This document shows, in pieces, positions 8,330-16,046 of a DNA stretch of 64,000 nt. The stretch spans positions 682,001-746,000 of the forward strand of contig NZ_JAGFNZ010000001.1 of assembly GCF_019448085.1 (NCBI RefSeq), written 5' to 3'. Numbering within the stretch: position 1 is the stretch's first letter; every line of letters starts with the position of its first letter. Both the position numbers and the translations under genes were made by a program. The notes under the pieces were generated by a model. It did no database searches and was not told the origin of the DNA. It saw only the letters and a list, made by a program, of their open reading frames with translations. This DNA comes from Caproiciproducens faecalis (GTDB taxonomy: Bacteria > Bacillota > Clostridia > Oscillospirales > Acutalibacteraceae).

Positions 8330-8369
8330 CCTTGGAACCCTCATGAATACTGGGTTTCAAGGCCTTTTT
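8330..8369 (+). terminator. Intrinsic terminator, possibly the ancestral ssrA terminator
   Basis: An 11-bp stem (CCTTGGAACCC with GGGTTTCAAGG, one G-U) followed by CCTTTTTG. There is no gene immediately upstream other than the tmRNA-end copy, so it is probably a displaced ssrA terminator. Confidence 0.8.
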
Positions 8370-8379
8370 GTATTAAGAC

Positions 8380-8396
8380 CCCCGGCTGTGCCGGGG
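8380..8396. repeat. Short perfect foldback, REP/IS200-end-like
   Basis: CCCCGGC-TGT-GCCGGGG is a 7-bp perfect stem with a three-base loop. Such foldbacks occur at the ends of IS200/IS605 elements, and a similar one lies at 9895. No transposase of that family is present here, so this is at most a remnant. Confidence 0.45.
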
Positions 8397-8435
8397 AGTT
8401 CAAAAAAAGCTTTAGTGTTCCATATAACAGAAAAA

Positions 8436-8493
8436 CTCCTTTTGATATAATAAAGCTGCGGTCTGCCAACTGCAACAGGAATATCAAAAGGAG
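8436..8493. repeat. 13-bp perfect inverted repeat at the left end of the IS relic
   Basis: CTCCTTTTGATAT (8436-8448) and its exact complement (8481-8493) flank 32 bases. The right arm contains AAAGGAG, a ribosome site that the hairpin would hide, just before the place where OrfA homology begins (VKLAQTEDKS). Confidence 0.7.
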
Positions 8494-8750
8494 CAGCGGT
8501 AAAATTAGCACAAACTGAGGATAAATCTGTCCTCGACACAGCAAAAGGACTTGGCATTAGCCCCAGCAGTCTGCGCCGTTGGATCAACGAATATGATGAA
8601 TATGGAGAAAGTGCGTTTCCGGGCCATGGAAACGCACTTTTTAATTCTACATATGAGATTAAGAAGTTACAAAAGAAAAATGAAGAACTGCAAATGGAGA
8701 ATGAACTATTAAAAAAACTCCAGGCCTTCTTGAAGCAAAAGAATGTGTGA
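8454..8750 (+). pseudogene. IS3-family OrfA remnant
   Basis: The frame ending at TGA 8748 encodes the helix-turn-helix part of OrfA (VKLAQTEDKSVLDTAKGLG, then SPSSLRRWINEYDEYGESAF) and the C-terminal leucine-zipper region (KLQKKNEELQMENELLKKLQ). No ATG, GTG or TTG exists in frame upstream of this homology, and the usual first dozen residues (YTxEFKxEA) are missing. A run of seven A at 8711-8717 is a plausible -1 frameshift site of the original OrfAB fusion. Confidence 0.75.
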
Positions 8751-9534
8751 GATTTCAATTTTTGAAAGAAAATCAGAAAAAGTATAATATCAAGAAGGCT
8801 TGCAGAATTTTGAAAATCTCACGTTCCGGGTATTACGAATACCTACACCGGCGCAAGAGCAAAAGATCCATTGAGAATGAGGCTCTGGCAGAAATGATTT
8901 TAGATATTTTCAAAGAGAACGAAGGCCGTTACGGTTCACGTCGTATTCAGAAAGTGTTGTTACAGCGCAACATTAGAATTAATGAAAAACGAGTCTCCCA
9001 CATCATGAGCGGGCAAGGGTTAATCGCCAAAGGAGCGAAGAAGCTATATCGTTATTATCCCAACAAAACCCAATATGAAGAACGGGAAAACATTCTGAAC
9101 CGAGTTTTTTCAGCTTCGCAAAAGAACCAAATTTGGGTTGGAGATATTACATATATTCCTACACGGCATGGATTTCTTTATTTAGCCGTATTTATTGACA
9201 TCTTTTCACGCAAGGTAGCTGGTTGGTCAATGGATACTAAAATCAAAGACGGCTTAGTTATGGCTGCTTTTTATCAAGCTGTTGGCCGTGAACACCCGCA
9301 AGAAGGACTTATTGTACATACGGACCGTGGTTCGCAGTATACATCACAGCGCTTTCAGTCCTTACTTCTGCGATATGGCTGCAAACAGAGCTTGTTCAGG
9401 ATGCTGATTATGACAATCCTGAACAAGCCCGCATGGATATTTTTAAATACATTGAAACCTACTACAATACTAAACGGATTCATTCTGCGTTGGGTTGGCT
9501 AAGTCCTATACAGTTTGAAATACAAAATTCTTAA
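8747..9534 (+). pseudogene. IS3-family transposase OrfB, internally deleted
   Basis: The integrase core is recognisable: HTH_21 region (ENEGRYGSRRIQKVL), first catalytic Asp in WVGDITYIPT and second in HTDRGSQYTS. After GCKQS at about 9393 the frame breaks. The expected block with the catalytic Glu is gone, and homology resumes in another frame with LVQDADYDNPEQARMD and YNTKRIHSALGWLSP up to TAA 9532. About 25 codons appear deleted. In its original frame translation ends at 9502 after a nonsense tail. The product would be catalytically dead. Confidence 0.88.
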
Positions 9535-9840
9535 ATGCTTAACTTTCTGTCCAGTTTTTCTTGACCTTCCCAACCTGTTGTAGAATTAAAAATACAACAG
9601 GGGGCGTTTGTATGACAAAAACCAGGGGCCACTTCAACAGCCGGGGGGTAATTTCGTTTTGAGCTGTTTTGCAACAGTCTCTTACATTACAAACCAATCT
9701 TTGAACATGCGTTATTCGGGAAGGTGAAAACGAAAAGGCAAAAACTCAGTATTCATGCGGGTTTGCGGCGAAGTGGCTCTCGGCCAAACCCTCTCTCAAA
9801 CCTGAAAAAACCGGCTGAATGACGAATTGCATATCATTTT

Positions 9841-9873
9841 AGGACGTTCCTGCTTATGGAACGTCCTTTTTTA
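9841..9873 (+). terminator. Intrinsic terminator
   Basis: AGGACGTTCC, a 7-base loop, GGAACGTCCT, then TTTTTT. There is no recognised gene before it, so it may insulate the element from host transcription. Confidence 0.88.
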
Positions 9874-9894
9874 TTGTAGCTTCAGCGCATAAAA

Positions 9895-10127
9895 CCACCA
9901 GCTCTGCTGGTGGAATGAAACGCTTATAGCGATTTTCGTTTTTTCGGAGCGAAGCGGAGAAACTGACAATTCCATTTACTGTCGTAGAACCATAAGGCTT
10001 ACGAATATTGCCCGTTCACGGGCCGTAGGGCGTGTAATGCGATTGACAGTATTTCGGTGCGTCTTGAGACGCGTGCCAGTACTATGCCCTTTCAGGGCTT
10101 GTGCATACCACGCGTTCAACGCGTGGT
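9895..10127. repeat. Array of five perfect short hairpins upstream of parA
   Basis: Perfect stems follow one another: CCACCAGC/GCTGGTGG (9895-9913), GCCCG/CGGGC (10010-10023), GCGTC/GACGC (10059-10072), GCCCT/AGGGC (10086-10098) and ACCACGCGTT/AACGCGTGGT (10107-10127). TACTGTC at 9977 and GACAGTA at 10045 pair over the second. Loops are T-rich (TCT, TTCA, TTGA, TTC). The sequence could be a structured leader RNA of the par operon, a ParB or transfer-origin region, or relics of foldback elements. Confidence 0.6.
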
Positions 10128-10156
10128 TTTGATTTCAGCGGGAGGTGAAAAATCAC

Positions 10157-10975
10157 ATGACCAATGTAATTGCCGTTGCCAACCAAAAGGGCGGCGTCGG
10201 CAAGACCACGACTTGTGCCAATCTCGGCATCGGGCTGGCGCAGGAAGGGAAAAAAGTGCTTTTGGTGGACAGCGATCCGCAAGGTTCCCTGACCATCAGT
10301 TTGGGCAATTCCCAGCCCGATCAACTGTCCGTGACGCTGGCGACGGTGATGGGCAAGGTGTTGAACGAAGAACCCATCGACCCCGGCGAGGGACTTCTTC
10401 ATCATGATGAAGGCGTAAACCTGATGCCCGCCAACATCGAACTGTCCGGTATGGAGGTTTCGCTTGTTAACGCCATGAACCGCGAAAAGGTTCTGAAGCA
10501 GTATCTGGACGGAGTGAAGCACCAATACGACTATGTGCTGCTGGACTGTATGCCCTCGCTGGGGATGCTGACCGTCAACGCGCTGGCCGCAGCCGACAGC
10601 GTGCTCATTCCCGTTCAGGCGCAGTATCTTCCGGCAAAGGGCCTTGAACAGCTTTTACAGACGATCAACAAGGTTCGGCGGCAGATCAATCCGAAGCTCA
10701 AAATCGACGGTATTCTGCTGACGATGGTGGACAGCCGTACCAACTATGCCAAAGAAAGCAGCGTCCTGCTGCGTGATACCTACGGCTCAAAGCTGAAAGT
10801 ATTTGACGTGGAGATTCCCCATTCCGTCCGCGCCGCCGAAATCAGCGCGGAGGGCAGGAGCATTTTTGCCCACGACCCGAAGGGCAAGGTTGCCGAGGCG
10901 TACCGTGAGCTGACGAAGGAGGTGCTTAAAATTGAAAAGCAGCGCCAAAAACATAAGTCTGAACAGCTACGATGA
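10157..10975 (+). CDS. parA: ParA-family partition ATPase
   Basis: Deviant-Walker ATPase of 272 residues that, with ParB, would stabilise the excised conjugative element. Seen: Walker A KGGVGKTTTCANLG near residue 10, LLVDSDPQGS near 38, VLLDCMPSLGMLTVNAL near 122. This is the Soj/ParA type without an N-terminal DNA-binding domain. ATG 10157 is preferred to a GTG 12 bases earlier because GGGAGGTG at 10140-10147 then has ideal spacing. First gene of the element, and its 3' end overlaps parB by 44 bases. Confidence 0.95.
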   Translation: MTNVIAVANQKGGVGKTTTCANLGIGLAQEGKKVLLVDSDPQGSLTISLGNSQPDQLSVTLATVMGKVLNEEPIDPGEGLLHHDEGVNLMPANIELSGMEVSLVNAMNREKVLKQYLDGVKHQYDYVLLDCMPSLGMLTVNALAAADSVLIPVQAQYLPAKGLEQLLQTINKVRRQINPKLKIDGILLTMVDSRTNYAKESSVLLRDTYGSKLKVFDVEIPHSVRAAEISAEGRSIFAHDPKGKVAEAYRELTKEVLKIEKQRQKHKSEQLR

Positions 10976-11861
10976 TATTTTTTCCACGGAGGAAACCCGC
11001 GAGGACGCCAAGCGGGAAAAGGTCACGGATATGCCGCTTTCGGAGCTGCACCCGTTCCCCGACCATCCGTTTCAGGTGCGGGACGATGATTCCATGAAAG
11101 AAACCGTGGAAAGTATCAAGGAATACGGCGTATTGGTTCCCGCCATTGTCCGTCCCCGTGCGGACGGCGGCTATGAGCTTATTTCCGGCCACCGGCGTAA
11201 ACACGCCTGCGAACTGGCGGGGCTTCCCACCATGCCGGTGATCGTCCGCGATTTGGACGATGACGCCGCGACCATTATCATGGTTGACAGCAACATCCAG
11301 CGTGAAAATATCCTGCCGAGCGAACGGGCCAAGGCGTACAAAATGAAGCTGGACGCCATTCGGCGTCAGGCCGGGCGACCGTCCAAAGAAAATTCCCGAC
11401 AACTTGTCGGGAATTTAGAAAGTGCTGCGATTGTAGGAAAAGAAGCTGGTAAAAGCGGCAGACAGGTGCAGCGTTTTATCCGGTTGAACGAGCTGACGCC
11501 GCAGCTTCAGCAGATGGTGGACGATAAAAAAATCGCTATGACCCCCGCTGTGGAGCTGTCGTACCTGAAACCGGAGGAACAGACGCTTTTGCTCGACACT
11601 ATCGAAAGCGAACAGGCCACCCCCTCGCTTTCGCAGGCCCAACGGCTGAAAAATTTCAGTCAGGAGGGTCATCTGAACGAGGACAGTATGCTGGCAATCA
11701 TGTCGGAGGAAAAGAAACCGGAAAAAAACGACCTGACCATTAAGGCGGATAAACTCCAGAAGTATTTTCCAAAATCGTATACCCCGCAGCAGATGGAACA
11801 GATCATTATCCGGCTGCTGGACGGATGGCAGAAAAAGCGGCAGCGGGATCAGGAAAGGTAA
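10932..11861 (+). CDS. parB: ParB/Noc-family DNA-binding protein
   Basis: A 309-residue partner of ParA. The N-terminal ParB/sulfiredoxin-like CTPase region holds LHPFPDHPFQVR and the GGYELISGHRRKHACE motif near residue 83; a helix-turn-helix follows (GKEAGKSGRQVQRFIRL). TTG 10932 is the start, with AGGAGGTG about 8 bases upstream inside parA. Between the two domains the coding sequence contains a perfect 27-base palindrome (11390-11416), translated as part of the linker after GRPSKENS. Ends with a basic C-terminus; a GAAA-loop terminator follows. Confidence 0.93.
   Translation: MKSSAKNISLNSYDDIFSTEETREDAKREKVTDMPLSELHPFPDHPFQVRDDDSMKETVESIKEYGVLVPAIVRPRADGGYELISGHRRKHACELAGLPTMPVIVRDLDDDAATIIMVDSNIQRENILPSERAKAYKMKLDAIRRQAGRPSKENSRQLVGNLESAAIVGKEAGKSGRQVQRFIRLNELTPQLQQMVDDKKIAMTPAVELSYLKPEEQTLLLDTIESEQATPSLSQAQRLKNFSQEGHLNEDSMLAIMSEEKKPEKNDLTIKADKLQKYFPKSYTPQQMEQIIIRLLDGWQKKRQRDQER
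11390..11416. repeat. 27-base perfect palindrome inside parB
   Basis: AAATTCCCGACAA, a single C, then the exact 13-base complement. It lies in the coding sequence of parB, in the linker between its two domains. It could be a protein-binding site such as parS or a strong mRNA hairpin. Confidence 0.8.
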
Positions 11862-11874
11862 TAACCGTCGTTTC

Positions 11875-11902
11875 AGGCGTTCCGAAAGGAGCGCCTTTTT
11901 TT
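11875..11902 (+). terminator. Intrinsic terminator after parAB
   Basis: Stem AGGCGTTCC/GGAGCGCCT with a GAAA tetraloop, then seven T. It separates parAB from the next gene, or attenuates transcription into it. Confidence 0.85.
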
Positions 11903-11927
11903 ATGTCTTGATTAAGGAGGAAACCGC

Positions 11928-12515
11928 ATGACAACTGAACAAGTCAACGAAAGTAAAGGTAAAAAGGAGGATAAAAAGCGAAAACGCAAGTGGCCGTACA
12001 TTCTTGCGATTCTTCTGCTGTTGCTGCTTCTCCTGCTGCTTTTACTGCGGAGCTGCGGAAATCAGCACCCCTGCCCAAACCCGCCGCCGTCCAGCTCCGT
12101 TCCCTCATCGTCCGCTCCGTCGCTGGACGATACCGAGAGTGCGAAACCGGGAAGCAGCAGCACCCCGTCACGGCAGGAAATTCTGTCCCGGCTTCAAAAG
12201 CAGGAAGTTACCGTTACCGACAAAGTGAGCGCGCAGGCTTCCTTTTCCAGCGGTGCGAAAGGCAGCACCGGTACATGGGAAGTGGAGAATCCCTCCTCCA
12301 ACACCGTCATTATGCAGTGTGAAATCGTGTTGAACGGCGAAACCGTGGCGAAATCCGCGCCGATCTATCCGGGGCAGCACATCGACGGGCTTACCCTGTC
12401 CCGTCAGGTTTCATCCGGGAATTACAGCGTGATGGCGACGATTCGGTATTACAACAAGGATACCAAGGCTTACCTCGGAATGGCCGACTACAAAATCCGT
12501 CTTTCCGTTTCGTAA
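11928..12515 (+). CDS. Membrane-anchored extracellular protein of unknown function
   Basis: A 195-residue protein with a highly charged cytoplasmic start (many Lys), one long poly-Leu membrane span at about residues 25-41, a Ser/Pro-rich stalk (about 48-85) and an exposed beta-rich domain (about 95-195) with GTWEVENPSSNTVIMQCEIV and NYSVMATIRYYNKD. The domain looks Ig-like. AAGGAGG precedes the ATG. No named family was recognised; position suggests a surface-exposed accessory of the conjugative element. Confidence 0.7.
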   Translation: MTTEQVNESKGKKEDKKRKRKWPYILAILLLLLLLLLLLLRSCGNQHPCPNPPPSSSVPSSSAPSLDDTESAKPGSSSTPSRQEILSRLQKQEVTVTDKVSAQASFSSGAKGSTGTWEVENPSSNTVIMQCEIVLNGETVAKSAPIYPGQHIDGLTLSRQVSSGNYSVMATIRYYNKDTKAYLGMADYKIRLSVS

Positions 12516-12558
12516 TCAACCGCTTTTGCGGTTGAAATAAAAGTATGGAGGTTTTCAA

Positions 12559-13149
12559 ATGAAAACCAGATTCAAAAGAGTTCTCGCGGGCATCGTCACC
12601 TTTGCCGTGCTCGGCGTGACGGCGGCAGTCCCGGCGTTCGCCGCCGACAAGACCGACACCGGTACGGGCAGCGTCACGGGCAACGTGACGATCAACGGCT
12701 CCATCTCGCCGCTGACCATTTCCGTCACCCACCCGATCAACGTGGCCTACGCCATCAGCCCGGACGCCGAAACTTTTACCGCGCCGGACATCACCGTGAC
12801 CAACAACACCAAAGTTGCGGTGATCGCCACGGTGGAATCCCTGAAAGCCGCTTCGGGTGGAACGCTTACCTTCACCGACGTTGACCCGTCCGCAAAAGCG
12901 TGGCGCTCGCTCAACCTTGCGGATTCCAAAAAATACATCGCGCTCGGCATTTCTGCAAAGGCCAATTCCGGCTGGAACAGTGGGTATAGCACTTCCACCC
13001 ATTGGGCGGTGAACGATTCGCCGTTACAGGTTGGGACGCTGAATCCGAGCACTTCCGGCGCGTTGTTCCTGACAGCAGATTACGGCCTCGCCTTCGACGG
13101 GGCGTACACGGCCAACCATCAGCTTGTTTTTCAGTTCCAGCTCGCATAA
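12559..13149 (+). CDS. Secreted protein, small paralogue of the next gene
   Basis: A 196-residue exported protein with signal peptide (KTRFKRVLAGIVTF, cleavage after VPAFA). The mature part begins with a Thr/Gly-rich strand region and then the block ISVTHPINVAYAISPDAETF, TAPDITVTNNTKVAVIATVE and a C-terminal beta-strand with LTADYGLAFD. The same block recurs as the last 150 residues of the protein encoded next. No sortase motif, WxL motif or membrane anchor is seen. Family not recognised; possibly a surface or pilus-like subunit of the conjugative element. Confidence 0.72.
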   Translation: MKTRFKRVLAGIVTFAVLGVTAAVPAFAADKTDTGTGSVTGNVTINGSISPLTISVTHPINVAYAISPDAETFTAPDITVTNNTKVAVIATVESLKAASGGTLTFTDVDPSAKAWRSLNLADSKKYIALGISAKANSGWNSGYSTSTHWAVNDSPLQVGTLNPSTSGALFLTADYGLAFDGAYTANHQLVFQFQLA

Positions 13150-13215
13150 AGGCACAAGTGGGAATCGGCCGGGATTTTCCCGGCCGACCTTCCACGCCGA
13201 AAGGGGGATTTTTAT

Positions 13216-15078
13216 TTGAAACAATCATTCAGGCGGCTTTTTCTCGCGCCTCTGCTTGCCGCCGGGATTCTGCTGTCCGGTGCTTCACCCGCATTTGCGG
13301 CCTCCGCCGCATCGGTTCTGACACTGACCGCGACGCCGAACCCGTCCGGGAACTTTGTGGCGCTGAACTGGACAAACAGCGACAAAAGCCAGCCGTACAG
13401 CTACATGCTCTATTCCAAGTCTGCGCATGAATCGACTTTTCAGAGCATCCCTGCCAAAGACAGTGCGAAGGTTTTGAACATCTATCCCGTTGTCGATCCG
13501 ACCGTTTCCTTTACGACATGGCAGGGCAAAAGCTACACCCTGCCGAAATCGGCGTCTCTCAAAATGTGGATGGAAACGCCGAACGAATACGATTCCAAGG
13601 GATACGGCAAGGGCCTCATTTCCGTGGACGCCGTGTCGATTTCCGATTTCAACGCGAACCCGGACGCTTATCTGAAAAACGCAGACGGCAGTTACAAATA
13701 CGACGTGCTGTATTTCGGAGCATGGGACGCTTTCGCCAGTCAGGATTTGTCCGCCGTAGCGGAAACCAAGACCGACGCTTTTATCAAAACCGGGCGCGGC
13801 GTTCTGTTCGGGCATGACACGATGGTGGACAACGATACGATCTCCATGCCGAACTTTTTCAAACTCGCGCACTACTGCGATATTCAGACTATCCCGCATT
13901 ATACCGTGCTCGGAAGTTCGCAAATCAAGGTTTCCAAGAAGGGTCTGCTCACTAACTATCCGTGGACAATCGGGGACGTGGGCACGGTTCTGAATGTTCC
14001 GATGTCCCATTCCAATCAGCTTGCTTTCGGGGATGTCTGGATGACGTATCAGCAACCCTACACTTACCCCAACAGCGCGGAGGCAACCGGTTCCGGCGGG
14101 CAGGGCACCAACACCTTTTATCTCACCAGTTGGTCGAACTGCGCCATGATTCAGACCGGCCATTCAAACGGAGAGGCCACGCCGGACGAACAGCGCGTTA
14201 CGGCCAATACTCTGTTTTACCTCGCTCAGATCACGACCGACACAAGCTGGAACGACCACAAGGGGCAGGATTTGGACGCGCCGGACGAACCGGCGATTTC
14301 CGGCGTCACGCACAATTCCGACCGGACACAGTATACCGTCAATTATTCCTCGCAGGACAACGCGACGGGTTATCAATATTATGTGGAGGCTACCGGACAG
14401 AACGACGGCGCGAAGTACGATTCTCCGGTTATTTCAACATCCCTAAAAGCCGGAATGAAGGGATATTCCATCGTGGTGGACGATAAGTCCGATACCGTCC
14501 CGGACGGGAGTATTACGACTACATTAAACAGCTATACTTTCTCCCGCCCGTCCGGCAGCAGCTTTTACATCCATATCGCCGCCGTGGATAATGCCGGAAA
14601 CATCTCGGCTGTCGCGCACTACCATACGGACGAACTGGTATCCGTGACCCATCCGGTCAGCATCAGTTACGCGATTGATCCGAACAGCAACACGCCGTTT
14701 ACCGCACCGGACATTCCGATTATCAACAATTCCACATTTCCCGTCCAAGTTTCCGTCACGGGCCTGAAAGCGACCTCCGGCATCGGTGACGCCGCCCCCA
14801 CGTCCTATTCCGACTGGAACAGCCTGACGGTGGCGCAGACCGGAAGCGAAATCGCGCTCGGCGTGGGAATCAACAAAACAACCGGTTCAGGCTGGACGGC
14901 GGTTGACCGGACAACGCCCGTTTACACAGGCGACCTTACGTCGGAAGTTCCGTTGGGGACGCTCGGCGCGAACGGAGCGTCAGGAAATCTTGCGCTTACC
15001 GCTAAATTTGGTCTGGCATGGGCAAAGGCAACGAACGTGTCCCATGAGCTGACGCTGAATTTTACGATTGCGGACTGA
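13216..15078 (+). CDS. Large secreted multidomain protein with fibronectin-like region
   Basis: A 620-residue exported protein. The start is TTG 13216 after AGGGGGAT; the signal peptide (FRRLFLAPLLAAGILL, cut after SPAFA) is typical. Residues about 35-350 begin with a fibronectin-III-like strand set (FVALNWTNSDKSQPYSYML) and continue into a region with TGRGVLFGHDTMVDND. A second fibronectin-like module spans about 355-470 (PAISGVTHNSDRTQYTVNY, then IAAVDNAGNIS). The last 150 residues repeat the domain of the preceding gene (VSVTHPVSISYAIDP, PFTAPDIPIINNST). No anchor motif is visible. Likely a cell-surface or mating-contact protein; function is not known. Confidence 0.7.
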   Translation: MKQSFRRLFLAPLLAAGILLSGASPAFAASAASVLTLTATPNPSGNFVALNWTNSDKSQPYSYMLYSKSAHESTFQSIPAKDSAKVLNIYPVVDPTVSFTTWQGKSYTLPKSASLKMWMETPNEYDSKGYGKGLISVDAVSISDFNANPDAYLKNADGSYKYDVLYFGAWDAFASQDLSAVAETKTDAFIKTGRGVLFGHDTMVDNDTISMPNFFKLAHYCDIQTIPHYTVLGSSQIKVSKKGLLTNYPWTIGDVGTVLNVPMSHSNQLAFGDVWMTYQQPYTYPNSAEATGSGGQGTNTFYLTSWSNCAMIQTGHSNGEATPDEQRVTANTLFYLAQITTDTSWNDHKGQDLDAPDEPAISGVTHNSDRTQYTVNYSSQDNATGYQYYVEATGQNDGAKYDSPVISTSLKAGMKGYSIVVDDKSDTVPDGSITTTLNSYTFSRPSGSSFYIHIAAVDNAGNISAVAHYHTDELVSVTHPVSISYAIDPNSNTPFTAPDIPIINNSTFPVQVSVTGLKATSGIGDAAPTSYSDWNSLTVAQTGSEIALGVGINKTTGSGWTAVDRTTPVYTGDLTSEVPLGTLGANGASGNLALTAKFGLAWAKATNVSHELTLNFTIAD

Positions 15079-15107
15079 ATCGTCCGTATAGAAGGGAGTG
15101 ATACAAA

Positions 15108-15989
15108 ATGGCGGTTTTTCGTGTGGAACGGACGCGGGATTACACGGTCATGAGCAACCATCATCTGAAAAACAGGGCCTTGTCCCTAAAAGCGAAAGGG
15201 CTGCTGTCCGTGATGCTCTCCCTTCCGGGCGATTGGGATTACACCACGCGGGGCCTTGCATCCATCTGCCGTGAGGGAGTGGACGCCATCGGAAAGGCGC
15301 TCAAGGAGCTGGAGAACGCGGGCTATATGGAGCGCCGTCAGCTTCGCGGCAAAGACGGACGCATCACGGACACCGAATACACCATCTACGAGCAGCCGCA
15401 CAAGCCGCCGGGTACGCCTTTCCCGGATACGGATTCACCAGATACGGAAAAGCCGTATCTGGATAACCCGGATATGGGAAAACCGGATACGGAAAATCCC
15501 GCGCAATTAAATACTAAGGGAACTAATCTCCCTAAAAAATCAAATACGTATGGAGCAAGTACGTATCAATCCAATCCGGCAGACCGAAAGCCGGAAGCCG
15601 ACGCCCCGGCTGATGCGATGGATGCGGCGGATGCCTACCGCGAAATCATCAAGGAGAATATTTCCTACGACGTCCTGCGTCAGCGGTGCGACCCGGAGCA
15701 TCTGGATGAAATCGTGGGCATCCTGCTCGACACCGTGTGCAGCCGGAAAAAGGAAATCCGGATCGCCGGTGAGGACATGCCCGCTGAAAAGGTGAAAAGC
15801 AGGCTTTTGAAGCTCGACGACAGCCACATCGAATATGTGCTGGAGTGTCTCGACAAAAACACCACCGACGTCCGCAACATCCGAAGCTACATTCTGACCG
15901 CGCTGTATCAGGCTCCGACCACAATCAGCAACTATTACTCGGCGCTGGTCAATCACGACATGTACGGAAGCGGCCCGCCCGGACGGTAA
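15108..15989 (+). CDS. RepA-like replication initiator / DUF6017-type helix-turn-helix protein
   Basis: A 293-residue protein. Residues 1-100 form the winged-helix domain typical of replication initiators on Firmicutes conjugative elements (YTVMSNHHLKNRALSLKAKG, then LASICREGVDAIGKALKELE). A linker of Pro-Asp repeats (about 103-130) follows. The C-terminal part (about 165-285) resembles the DUF6017 domain, with NIRSYILTALYQAPTTISNY. It would allow the excised circle to replicate autonomously. GAAGGGAGTGAT precedes ATG 15108. Family assignment is good, biochemical role inferred. Confidence 0.82.
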   Translation: MAVFRVERTRDYTVMSNHHLKNRALSLKAKGLLSVMLSLPGDWDYTTRGLASICREGVDAIGKALKELENAGYMERRQLRGKDGRITDTEYTIYEQPHKPPGTPFPDTDSPDTEKPYLDNPDMGKPDTENPAQLNTKGTNLPKKSNTYGASTYQSNPADRKPEADAPADAMDAADAYREIIKENISYDVLRQRCDPEHLDEIVGILLDTVCSRKKEIRIAGEDMPAEKVKSRLLKLDDSHIEYVLECLDKNTTDVRNIRSYILTALYQAPTTISNYYSALVNHDMYGSGPPGR

Positions 15990-16046
15990 ACGCCCTGCGC
16001 GGGCTGTTTTTATGACCGACAAAAATCAGAAAGGAGTAATTGTTTC

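Larger units (their letters stand above)
8429..9561 (+). mobile_element. Decayed IS3-family insertion sequence
   Basis: Contains relics of OrfA and OrfB of an IS150-like element. Short inverted terminal matches remain: AGAAAAACT at 8429-8437 and AGTTTTTCT at 9553-9561. OrfA has no usable start codon and OrfB has an internal deletion with a frameshift, so the copy cannot move by itself. The left boundary is uncertain because the OrfA N-terminus is replaced by unrelated sequence. Confidence 0.8.
9562..10156. other. Gene-poor left border of the conjugative element
   Basis: No convincing gene in nearly 600 bases. It holds, in order: a stem CCTGTTGTA/TACAACAGG (9574-9601); a 16-codon frame at 9613 (MTKTRGHFNSRGVISF) with AGGGGG nine bases upstream; a 32-codon frame at 9724 with a weaker ribosome site; a terminator (9841); and a dense group of perfect hairpins (9895-10127). 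The true left end of the conjugative element should lie in or near this stretch, but no attachment site could be recognised. Confidence 0.5.

Noticed and set aside
9613-9822. Two short frames (9613, 16 codons; 9724, 32 codons) with nearby purine-rich sites as genes.
   Set aside because: No recognisable family, very short, and in a region dominated by hairpins and IS debris. Mentioned only in the border description.
9948-9960. Additional weak stems (CGCT/AGCG at 9921 and GAGCGAAGC region) as members of the hairpin array.
   Set aside because: Four-base or imperfect stems are not above chance; only the perfect stems of five or more pairs were counted.
8380-10130. A complete IS200/IS605 element suggested by foldbacks at 8380 and 9895.
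   Set aside because: No TnpA (Y1 transposase) or TnpB frame lies between or near them; only foldback-like sequence remains.
12391-13228. Long open frames opposite the secreted-protein genes.
   Set aside because: They are shadows of GC-rich codon use on the plus strand. They lack ribosome sites and have low-complexity Arg/Gly-rich products.
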